11,636 nt of DNA, from assembly GCA_964541075.1 (NCBI GenBank), contig CAZIPZ010000126.1, positions 1 through 11,636 of the forward strand. Reading direction: 5' to 3'. Below the pieces are notes generated by a model. It saw only the letters and a list, made by a program, of their open reading frames with translations, did not search any database and was not told the origin of the DNA. The first letter of the stretch is position 1; every line of letters starts with the position of its first letter. The position numbers were made by a program, and so were the translations under genes. The DNA comes from CAZIPZ01 sp964541075. Lineage in GTDB: Bacteria > Acidobacteriota > Terriglobia > 20CM-2-55-15. Shown here piece after piece: positions 1-5,190 of this stretch.

Positions 1-641
1 CCACGAAAGCGACAATGACAAATGTCCAGGCCAGCTCGGACGATTTCAAAGAAATCAGTTCGAAAATCAACAGCGGCAAGGGAACGATGGGAGCTCTGGT
101 CAATGACAGGAAGTTTTACGATCAGCTCAACCAGACGACCAAACAGGCGCAAGTGGGCGTCACGGCGTTTCAAGAAAACATGCAGGCGCTGAAGCGCAAT
201 TTCTTTCTCAAGGGTTTTTTCAATAAGCGCGGTTATGAAGACTCCAGCGAACTGACCAAGAACGAAATCTCGCATCTGCCGGCAGGCCGCCAGGTAAAGA
301 GGTTCCGATATGACGCCGGAAAAATGTTTAAGGATGCGAATACCGCGAAATTCAAAAACGAGAAGGCGCTGAAAGAGGCCGGACAATTCCTTCAGCAGCA
401 TCCGTTTGGAACCGCAGTGATTGTCGCATCCGGCGGCATGAAAGGAGATGCGGACGAGGTGCGTGTGCTGACGCAGGCGCGAGCCATGGTTATCCGTGAC
501 TACCTCGTCAAGAACTTCAAGATGGACGACACTCGCGTAAAGACCATGGGCATCGGCAAGAACGAACGCGTTTCCGCGGACGCTGGTGCGGTGGAGATCT
601 TGATCTACGCACCCGGCGCCCCGGGAAGCTCCGCGCAATAG
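1..641 (+). CDS. MCE/MlaD-family protein with OmpA-like C-terminal domain (3' part only)
   Basis: This is the C-terminal part of a gene that begins before the window: the frame is open from base 3 and there is no convincing start, so the ATG at 15 is probably internal. The first visible part (KINSGKGTMGALVND, about residues 18-31 counted from that ATG) is the repeat typical of the helical region after the MCE domain in MlaD-like lipid-transport proteins, which bind phospholipid in the periplasm as part of an ABC-type trafficking system. From about residue 95 to the end it resembles an OmpA-like fold, with RFRYDAGKMF, then LTQARAMVIRDYLVKNF and a final beta-strand VEILIYAP. The Arg of the OmpA 'LSxxRA' helix is kept (QARA), but by eye the Asp of the usual 'TD' is replaced by Gly, so peptidoglycan binding is uncertain. 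The ClpS-like gene follows after 32 bp with no terminator, so the two may be co-transcribed. The MCE assignment rests on the short visible segment. Confidence 0.72.
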   Translation, partial: TKATMTNVQASSDDFKEISSKINSGKGTMGALVNDRKFYDQLNQTTKQAQVGVTAFQENMQALKRNFFLKGFFNKRGYEDSSELTKNEISHLPAGRQVKRFRYDAGKMFKDANTAKFKNEKALKEAGQFLQQHPFGTAVIVASGGMKGDADEVRVLTQARAMVIRDYLVKNFKMDDTRVKTMGIGKNERVSADAGAVEILIYAPGAPGSSAQ

Positions 642-673
642 CGCCCGTTCCTCCTCTGCACTACAATAAGGCA

Positions 674-997
674 ATGCCTCGAACGGTCTACGCCGAACCC
701 GAACTTGAAGAGGTAACGGGGGAGCAGCGCGAAAAGCTCTACCACGTCATCATCCTCAACGACGACGAACACACCTTTGATTACGTAATCGAGATGCTGC
801 AGGCCGTGTTTGGATTGTCCTACGCCGCCGCTGCAGCCCACACCGTCGAGGCGGACGCCACCGGGAGCAGCATTGTCCGGACTTGCGGACTGACCGAAGC
901 CGAGAAGAAGCGAGACCAGATTCATGCCTACGGTCCGGACCCGCGGATGCCGAATAGCCGCAGCTCGGTGACTGCGCTGATCGAACCAGCTGAATAA
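674..997 (+). CDS. clpS: ClpS-like N-degron adaptor (ClpS2-type variant)
   Basis: 107 aa, the usual size for ClpS, the cytoplasmic adaptor that delivers N-end-rule substrates to the ClpA/ClpC unfoldase of the ClpP protease. The core YHVIILNDDEHTFDYVIEML (residues 23-42) matches the ClpS strand plus 'NDD' substrate-pocket loop; N29, D30 and D31 align with E. coli N34, D35 and D36. Two pocket residues differ by eye: the gatekeeper Met40 is Phe35, and the His66 position, three residues before the conserved Gly (G64), is Asp61. The C-terminus (KKRDQIHAYGPDPR, about 78-91) is the form seen in ClpS-like proteins of Acidobacteria and Planctomycetes rather than the E. coli form. The Shine-Dalgarno sequence is weak (AAGG about 669). 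The gene lies 32 bp after the MCE/OmpA-like gene. No full-length clpA/clpC or clpP is in the window. Family assignment is firm; whether it recognises canonical N-degrons is not. Confidence 0.82.
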   Translation: MPRTVYAEPELEEVTGEQREKLYHVIILNDDEHTFDYVIEMLQAVFGLSYAAAAAHTVEADATGSSIVRTCGLTEAEKKRDQIHAYGPDPRMPNSRSSVTALIEPAE

Positions 998-1017
998 ATG
1001 AACCTCCGACCGATGAA

Positions 1018-1083
1018 AAATGAAATTTGGCTAATGAATGATGACGATTAGGCATTGGAACGATGAGATATTTCCCGTTAGGT
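1018..1083 (+). repeat. Solo degenerate copy of the four-helix-bundle element's terminal repeat
   Basis: Read on the plus strand this stretch aligns, imperfectly but along its whole length, with the reverse complement of the right inverted-repeat arm at about 2683-2743. Both begin AAATGAAAT (1018-1026), share the exact 13-mer TGATGACGATTAG (1039-1051; complement at 2709-2721) and continue with CGATGAGA (1061-1068). The left arm at 2223 lacks the 13-mer segment, so this copy resembles the right arm. It starts about 20 bp after the stop codon of the ClpS-like gene. It could be a relic of the same element or a dispersed intergenic repeat family. Confidence 0.55.
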
Positions 1084-1283
1084 TGTAAGGATTGGCGACG
1101 CACCGCACATTAAATTCTTAAGTCATACATGTTGTGTGGCTTAACGTTTATCGAAACACCGTTCAGCCTTCTTCCGCCGTCGCTTTATCTTACAAAAACA
1201 ACCCGGGCCCACTCCTACAAATGAACCGTCACGGATAGCCAAAACACCCTTCCCTTCAATGAATTAAAAAAGCGCTACTCTTT

Positions 1284-1299
1284 TGGCGCCCTGTTTGCC
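1284..1299 (+). promoter_or_regulatory. Putative sigma-54 (-24/-12) promoter for the PEP-CTERM gene
   Basis: TGGCGCCCTGTTTGCC has the invariant GG (1285-1286) and GC (1297-1298) exactly ten bases apart and matches the consensus TGGCACG-N4-TTGCW at 9 of 12 positions. Transcription would start about 1310, giving a leader of about 25 nt before the ATG at 1336, which has a GAGAGG ribosome-binding site six bases upstream. RpoN control of PEP-CTERM genes, with the PrsK/PrsR two-component system, is known in floc-forming bacteria, so the placement makes biological sense. Not experimentally shown here. Confidence 0.6.
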
Positions 1300-1335
1300 T
1301 TAGGAACCCCAAATTTCTTCTCAGAGAGGCTGAAA

Positions 1336-2156
1336 ATGATGAGTAAGCGCAATTTCCTGGTGTTAGTAGTGCTGCTGCTCACGATGAGCGTTAGCGCTTG
1401 GGCGGACTCTACGGGGTCAGCCATTAGAGTCTTGTTTTTGGGATATCAGAACGACATCGATCAGATTGATGCAGTTCGCCTGGACATACTGGGTGCTGAT
1501 TCGCGTTTCGATCACGCCAACAGCGGCTCATATGACGGAATTGTTAGCGGCGACCCAACCCTGGCGGATTTGACACCTTATGACTCTGTTCTTGTATGGA
1601 CAGATTTCGTTCCAAGCGATACGCAGGCCTTGGGTGACGTGCTGGCCGATTATGTCGATGGGGGCGGACATGTTGTACTTTCAACGTTCTGGGGACAGGA
1701 AGCAACGGGTGGCTTTAGCACGGGTTCAGGCAGGATCAACACAACGGGATACAATCCATTCACCACTCCGGAGTTCGATGCCTACATTTCTGCGTCTTTG
1801 GGTGTTTACGACTCTTTAGATCCCTTGTTTCAAGGAGTTTCTACACTGAGTGCGTCTACGTATCGTGGCGATTATCTCCCTGGTTTGGATGCAGGCGCGA
1901 CTCTCGCTGGTGAATNNNNNNNNNNGATGGGAGACCACTAGCAGGCTATAACTCAGCAATGAATGTTGTGGCTATCACCTTGTTTCCCAACAACGCAAAC
2001 TTCGGCCACATAACCGGGGACTACCAGCAGCTCTTCCGCAATGGGTTGGCTTTAGATGTTGATGGAACACCGAGTGTTCCCGAGCCCGCTACGATTTCAC
2101 TGCTGAGCTTGGGCCTCTTGGCTGTGGGTGGCGCCATCCGAAAGCGAGCCCGATAG
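1336..2156 (+). CDS. PEP-CTERM sorting-domain protein, interrupted by an assembly gap
   Basis: An exported protein with an N-terminal signal peptide (MMSKRNFLVLVVLLLTMSVS, likely cut after AWA near residue 23), a globular domain, and a C-terminal PEP-CTERM anchor VPEPATISLLSLGLLAVGG plus IRKRAR. PEP-CTERM proteins are cut and anchored by an exosortase and are linked with exopolysaccharide or floc formation. The globular part starts IRVLFLGYQND, later has LTPYDSVLVWTDF and YVDGGGHVVLSTFWG, which looks like the alpha/beta (flavodoxin- or glutamine-amidotransferase-like) fold seen in ThuA-like proteins; no catalytic Cys-His-Glu set can be confirmed. The reading frame before the N run (1916-1925) and that after it (in frame from GAT at 1926) differ, so the printed sequence stops at 1941. 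If the real gap length is 2 modulo 3 the frame is restored, so this is an assembly artefact and not a pseudogene. A strong terminator follows 26 bp after the stop. Confidence 0.82.
1916..1925. other. Assembly gap (ten Ns) inside the PEP-CTERM gene
   Basis: Ten consecutive Ns of nominal length. The upstream frame ends ...LAGE plus one base of the next codon; the downstream frame resumes at 1926 with DGRPLAGYN. Joining them needs a true gap length of 2 modulo 3 (2, 5, 8 and so on), so ten cannot be the real length. Confidence 0.97.
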
Positions 2157-2182
2157 AACCTTCAGAAAATCTCCCCCATCTC

Positions 2183-2214
2183 ACCGCAAGGAGAACCCTC
2201 TCCTTGCGGTTTTT
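2183..2214 (+). terminator. Strong intrinsic terminator after the PEP-CTERM gene
   Basis: A perfect 12-bp stem, ACCGCAAGGAGA (2183-2194) with TCTCCTTGCGGT (2199-2210), a 4-nt loop ACCC, and a run of five Ts from the end of the stem (2210-2214). It begins 26 bp after the PEP-CTERM stop codon and isolates that gene from the element that follows. Confidence 0.93.
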
Positions 2215-2222
2215 CAAATGAC

Positions 2223-2272
2223 AAATGAAATTGATTGATTAACCGATGGCCGATGAGAGATCGCCCGCCTGG
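2223..2272 (+). repeat. Left inverted-repeat arm of the four-helix-bundle element
   Basis: It starts AAATGAAATTGATTGATT (2223-2240) and contains the core CCGATGGCCGATGAGA (2243-2258), followed by GATCGCCC. The core is exactly complementary to 2693-2708, and 23 of 24 bases match over 2243-2266 versus 2685-2708. It lacks a segment of about 12 bases present in the right arm. The ATG of the longest reading frame of the bundle gene (2246) lies within the core. Confidence 0.75.
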
Positions 2273-2845
2273 CGGACCGGCATCCAACCTGCTTGTTGCA
2301 TGGCCGTGATGCCGCATTCCAAAGCAGATGAAACGGAAGGCCGCCTCATTCGATTCGCGATTGATATCGTCGCCATTGTTGGGCAGTTGCCACCAGGACT
2401 TCAAGGTAAGCACATCGCTGGTCAACTTCTGCGCTCCGGCACTGCAGCAGCCCCGAACTATGCGGAGGCGCGCGCGGCGGAGAGCCGCGGCGACTTCATT
2501 CACAAATTGAAGATCGCACTTAAGGAGCTGAACGAGACGGCGGTGTGGCTGCGTGCACTCGAAGGAAGTTTTCCGATCGACGCGGATGTTCTCAATCGAC
2601 TCTTGGCGGAAAACAAGGAACTCTGCAGGATGATGGTTGCGTCGATACAGACCGCGCGACGGAACGATAGCAGACAGGCCTGGAGGGCGATTTCTCATCG
2701 GCCATCGGCTAATCGTCATCAACCATCAATCAGATTTCATTTTGGAAGCTATTTTTCGCCCAAATACGCCTCTTTTACGCGCGGGTCCATGGCCATCGCC
2801 TCAGATGGACCCTCCATCGTGATTGATCCGGTTTCCAGCACGTAA
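2246..2845 (+). CDS. Four-helix-bundle protein (23S rRNA IVS / S23-type family)
   Basis: The conserved domain runs from about residue 30 to 138 of the longest frame. Its signatures are RLIRFAIDIV, HIAGQLLRSGTAAAPNYAEA (56-75), AESRGDFIHKLKIALKEL (78-95) and VASIQTA (131-137). This is a small, probably oligomeric, helical family found in 23S rRNA intervening sequences and as free genes; Avd of retroelements is related. Its molecular role is not established, though nucleic-acid binding has been proposed. Family members are usually about 115-130 aa. The ATG at 2246 lies inside the left repeat arm and has no Shine-Dalgarno site, so ATG 2309 (or 2300) is a likely real start. After the domain the frame runs through the right arm and overlaps the last 97 bp of livF on the other strand, so residues after about 145 are probably not conserved. 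Family confidence is high, ends are uncertain. Confidence 0.78.
   Translation: MADERSPAWRTGIQPACCMAVMPHSKADETEGRLIRFAIDIVAIVGQLPPGLQGKHIAGQLLRSGTAAAPNYAEARAAESRGDFIHKLKIALKELNETAVWLRALEGSFPIDADVLNRLLAENKELCRMMVASIQTARRNDSRQAWRAISHRPSANRHQPSIRFHFGSYFSPKYASFTRGSMAIASDGPSIVIDPVSST
2676..2743 (-). repeat. Right inverted-repeat arm of the four-helix-bundle element
   Basis: Reverse complement of the left arm: the core TCTCATCGGCCATCGG is at 2693-2708, and an outer part at about 2723-2743 reads AAATGAAATCTGATTGATGG on the minus strand. Between them is an extra stretch (about 2709-2721, CTAATCGTCATCA) that the left arm lacks but the solo copy at 1039-1051 shares exactly. The arm ends about 5 bp from the livF stop codon. 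Confidence 0.75.
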
Positions 2846-3456
2846 GCTCTGTGAGAATGCTTGAGTGCGGCATTCGCATTTTGTTCAACGAGAAGGATCG
2901 TTGCTCCTTCTTTGTTGATCTCGTCGATGGCGGCGAAAATGGTGTGAACCAACAACGGGGCCAATCCCAAAGAAGGCTCATCCAGCAACAGCAGGCGCGG
3001 CCTCGCCATGAGGGCGCGGCCGATGGCAAGCATCTGCTGCTCACCGCCACTGAGCGTCCCGGCTGATTGTTTGAGCCGCTCCTTCAAGCGGGGGAACAAT
3101 GTGAACACGCGATCCAGTTCCTTCGCGTTCTGTGATTTGTTGGATTGAAGGTAGGCGCCCATCTCCAGATTTTCCGAAACGCTCAGGTTGGCGAAGATCG
3201 CTCTTCCTTCCGGCACCATGGAGATTCCCATGGCGGCGATTTGATGCGTCGGAATGTCATTCAGCTTCTTTCCCTCATAGAGCACATCACCGGACCTTGC
3301 CGGCACGAGGCCTGTGATGCTGCGTAGCGTCGTCGATTTGCCCGCGCCGTTCGCTCCGATGAGAGTGACGATTTCGCCTTTTTCAACATGCAGGTTGACG
3401 CCCTTCAGCGCTTCGATCGCTCCGTAATTGCTGGATACGTTCCTGAGCTGCAGCAT
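2749..3456 (-). CDS. livF: Branched-chain amino-acid ABC transporter ATP-binding protein LivF
   Basis: 235 aa, the standard LivF length. It is one of the two cytoplasmic ATPases that drive the LivHM permease. Walker A is GANGAGKST (34-42), the LivF-type 'VPEGR' region is at 81-85, the ABC signature LSGGEQQ at 135-141 and Walker B LLLLDEP at 155-161. The H-loop region reads VEQNAN, where LivF proteins characteristically carry Gln instead of His. The start ATG overlaps the livG stop (TGATG, sharing one base), so the two are translationally coupled and livF is the last gene of the operon. Just after the stop comes the right repeat arm of the four-helix-bundle element rather than an evident terminator, and that element's frame reads antisense into the last 97 bp of livF. 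Confidence 0.95.
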   Translation of the reverse strand: MLQLRNVSSNYGAIEALKGVNLHVEKGEIVTLIGANGAGKSTTLRSITGLVPARSGDVLYEGKKLNDIPTHQIAAMGISMVPEGRAIFANLSVSENLEMGAYLQSNKSQNAKELDRVFTLFPRLKERLKQSAGTLSGGEQQMLAIGRALMARPRLLLLDEPSLGLAPLLVHTIFAAIDEINKEGATILLVEQNANAALKHSHRAYVLETGSITMEGPSEAMAMDPRVKEAYLGEK

Positions 3457-4217
3457 CAGGCGCCGCCCAAATAGGCTTCAATGACCTTGGGATTGTTCTG
3501 AATTTCTTTCGGACTTCCCAATGCAATCGTTTCGCCGTAATCGATCACCTGAATCTTTTCGCAAACTCCCATCACCACTTTCATGTTGTGCTCGACCAAG
3601 AGCACCGTGATCTCGAACTTGTCCCGGCTGGAACGGATCAGATGCATCAGCTCGATGGATTCCTGCGGATTCATTCCTGCAGCCGGCTCATCCAGCAACA
3701 GCACCTTGGGATTCGTCGCCAGAGCTCGGGCAATTTCAAGTCTTCGTTGCGACCCGTAGGGAAGATTCAAGGCGAGTTCATGCGCTCGTTTGTCCAGATT
3801 GAAGAGCGTCAACAATTCCATCGCGTCGCGTTCGATTTCGTTTTCTTCGGATTTGAGGGAGGGCGTCCTCAGGATGGCGTCGATCAAGCTTTGTTTTTTT
3901 CGCATGTGACGGGCGATCTTCACATTTTCAAGAACTGTCATCGTCCGAAAAAGTCGGATGTTCTGAAACGTGCGGGACAATCCAAGTTTTGCGATGGTCG
4001 AAGGTTTGTATCTGTGAATCGGCTTGCCGTCGAGTTCGATTGCGCCTTCATCCGGGGTGTAGACGCCAGTGATGAGATTGAAGATCGTCGTCTTGCCTGC
4101 GCCATTCGGTCCGATAAGACCGTAGAGGTCTCCTTGGTTGAGAGACATCTGAAGGCTCTTTACGGCGACAAGGCCTCCAAACTTCTTGCTGCAATTCCTG
4201 ATTTCCAAAATCGCCAT
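3456..4217 (-). CDS. livG: Branched-chain amino-acid ABC transporter ATP-binding protein LivG
   Basis: 253 aa from the ATG at 4217, which begins MAILEIRNCSKKFGGLVAVK as LivG proteins normally do. Walker A is GPNGAGKTT (36-44), the Q-loop is in SRTFQNIRLF (Q85), the signature is the LivG-type LPYGSQRRLEIARAL (152-166), Walker B is KVLLLDEP (171-178) and the H-loop His is in LLVEHNM (H210). All ATPase motifs are intact. It partners LivF on the LivH/LivM membrane pair. A TTG at 4256 would extend the frame by 13 residues (EDGDSRPSAQNN) and overlap the livM stop; that extension does not look like the family, so I prefer the ATG, 22 bp after livM, even though neither has a clear Shine-Dalgarno sequence. 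Its stop overlaps the livF start. Confidence 0.93.
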   Translation of the reverse strand: MAILEIRNCSKKFGGLVAVKSLQMSLNQGDLYGLIGPNGAGKTTIFNLITGVYTPDEGAIELDGKPIHRYKPSTIAKLGLSRTFQNIRLFRTMTVLENVKIARHMRKKQSLIDAILRTPSLKSEENEIERDAMELLTLFNLDKRAHELALNLPYGSQRRLEIARALATNPKVLLLDEPAAGMNPQESIELMHLIRSSRDKFEITVLLVEHNMKVVMGVCEKIQVIDYGETIALGSPKEIQNNPKVIEAYLGGA

Positions 4218-4239
4218 ATTGTTCTGGGCGGAAGGCCGG

Positions 4240-5190
4240 CTATCCCCGTCCTCCAATCCATTTTCGCGTTCCGATAAGGCCTTGGGGCCGATAGATCATG
4301 ATCAAGACCAATAAGACGGCAAAATTGACCAGACGGAATGCCCCGAACCCTCGAAATACTTCAAGTGTGATCGTGACCAGAATTGCGCCAAGAATAGCGC
4401 CCTCGATGCTTCCGAGCCCGCCCACGACAATCATGATGATGAGATAGAACGATGTCGTGAAGAGAAATGAATTCGGATGAAGATACATAGTGAAATGCCC
4501 GAACAGGCCGCCGGCGATTCCTGCGAACATTGAGCTGATCACGAACGACAACACTTTGAAATGCGTTGTGTCCACGCCCATGGCTTCAGCGGCAATTTCA
4601 TCATCGCGAATCGAGATGAACGCGCGTCCGTAGCTGGAGTTGACGAGGTTATGCACGGTCACAATCGTGATCAAAACAACCAGGTACACCCAAAAAAAGT
4701 TGCTGAGCTGTGGAATTCCTGTGAAGCCGCGCGACCCGCCGATCGCATCGATGTTGAGAATCAACACGCGGATGATTTCACCGAATCCGAGGGTCACAAT
4801 GGCCAGGTAATCGCCGCGAAGCCGCAAAGATGGTATGCCAACAGCCAGTCCGGCGACTCCTGCGACGGCGGCCGCCGCCGTGAGGCCGAGCAGAAGAAGA
4901 ACTGCGCCTTGGACGACGACTGGGAGAAATGAAATGTGAGTGCGAATCGAGGGCCCGGCGTAATAAACGAGAGACGCGGATGTATACGCGCCTACTGCGT
5001 AAAAGCCAGCGTGGCCGATGGAGAACTGGCCGGTGTACCCATTAATGAGGTTCAGGCTGACCGCAAGTATGATGTTGATTCCGACCAGAATCAGGACCTG
5101 ATAGTTGTAGGCTCCGATCAAATCTCGCAGGCTGGCTTGCAGTCCGGCAAGGACGGCGAGCGCCACGAGCCAGAAAGCCCATTTCTTCAT
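4240..5190 (-). CDS. livM: Branched-chain amino-acid ABC transporter permease LivM
   Basis: 316 aa, a typical short LivM. It is a multi-pass inner-membrane permease forming the channel with LivH. Family hallmarks are NLINGYTGQFSIGHAGFYAV (about 47-66), the RGDYLAIVTLGFGEIIR segment (125-141), the cytoplasmic ATPase-coupling loop SIRDDEIAAEAMGVD (193-207) and the C-terminal YRPQGLIG (300-307). Hydrophobic segments cover most of the length, starting at residues 5-18 and 32-48. Its ATG overlaps the livH stop by four bases (ATGA), indicating translational coupling. Nothing appears missing. Confidence 0.94.
   Translation of the reverse strand: MKKWAFWLVALAVLAGLQASLRDLIGAYNYQVLILVGINIILAVSLNLINGYTGQFSIGHAGFYAVGAYTSASLVYYAGPSIRTHISFLPVVVQGAVLLLLGLTAAAAVAGVAGLAVGIPSLRLRGDYLAIVTLGFGEIIRVLILNIDAIGGSRGFTGIPQLSNFFWVYLVVLITIVTVHNLVNSSYGRAFISIRDDEIAAEAMGVDTTHFKVLSFVISSMFAGIAGGLFGHFTMYLHPNSFLFTTSFYLIIMIVVGGLGSIEGAILGAILVTITLEVFRGFGAFRLVNFAVLLVLIMIYRPQGLIGTRKWIGGRG

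Larger units (their letters stand above)
998..1335. other. 338-bp intergenic region between the ClpS-like and PEP-CTERM genes
   Basis: No credible coding sequence is visible on either strand; the one long minus-strand frame here is antisense to the ClpS-like gene and resembles nothing. The left part (about 1018-1083) is a degenerate copy of the inverted repeat that flanks the four-helix-bundle gene near 2223-2743. The right part holds a -24/-12 type promoter (1284-1299) and a GAGAGG ribosome-binding site (1324-1329) for the PEP-CTERM gene. The middle (about 1090-1280) is where an enhancer-binding protein would sit, but I see no clear palindrome there apart from a short CCCGGGCCC at 1202-1210. 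Confidence 0.6.
2223..2743 (+). mobile_element. Putative inverted-repeat-bounded element carrying a four-helix-bundle gene
   Basis: A gene of the TIGR02436 / S23 four-helix-bundle family sits between imperfect inverted repeats (about 2223-2272 and 2676-2743), with no transposase or reverse transcriptase visible. Members of this family are best known from intervening sequences inside 23S rRNA genes, whose ends pair as a stem; relatives include Avd of diversity-generating retroelements. Here there is no rRNA context: the element lies between the PEP-CTERM terminator and the livF stop codon, with the right arm ending about 5 bp from that stop. No clear target-site duplication is visible. Mobility is inferred from the structure and the solo repeat copy at about 1018-1083. 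Confidence 0.5.

Noticed and set aside
274..297. LPAGRQV coded by a CTGCCGGCAG palindrome, resembling the LPAGRQ-type palindromic repeat inserted in some bacterial genes
   Set aside because: Only one short palindrome is present, and the segment reads naturally as the linker before the OmpA-like domain; there is no second copy in the window.
1083..1195. Distant inverted 7-mer TTGTAAG...CTTACAA as a possible enhancer-binding site
   Set aside because: The halves are about 100 bp apart and short enough to occur by chance; no palindromic pair typical of an enhancer-binding protein is seen.
2162..2722. Minus-strand 186-aa frame over the four-helix-bundle gene
   Set aside because: It is antisense to a recognisable conserved domain and reads through the terminator and both repeat arms; no protein family is recognisable.
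4217..4256. TTG start extending livG by 13 residues
   Set aside because: The added residues do not resemble LivG N-termini and would overlap livM; the ATG at 4217 gives the family-typical start.
3588..4277. Plus-strand 229-aa frame opposite livG
   Set aside because: Complement of a well-conserved ATPase gene; no ribosome-binding site or family resemblance.
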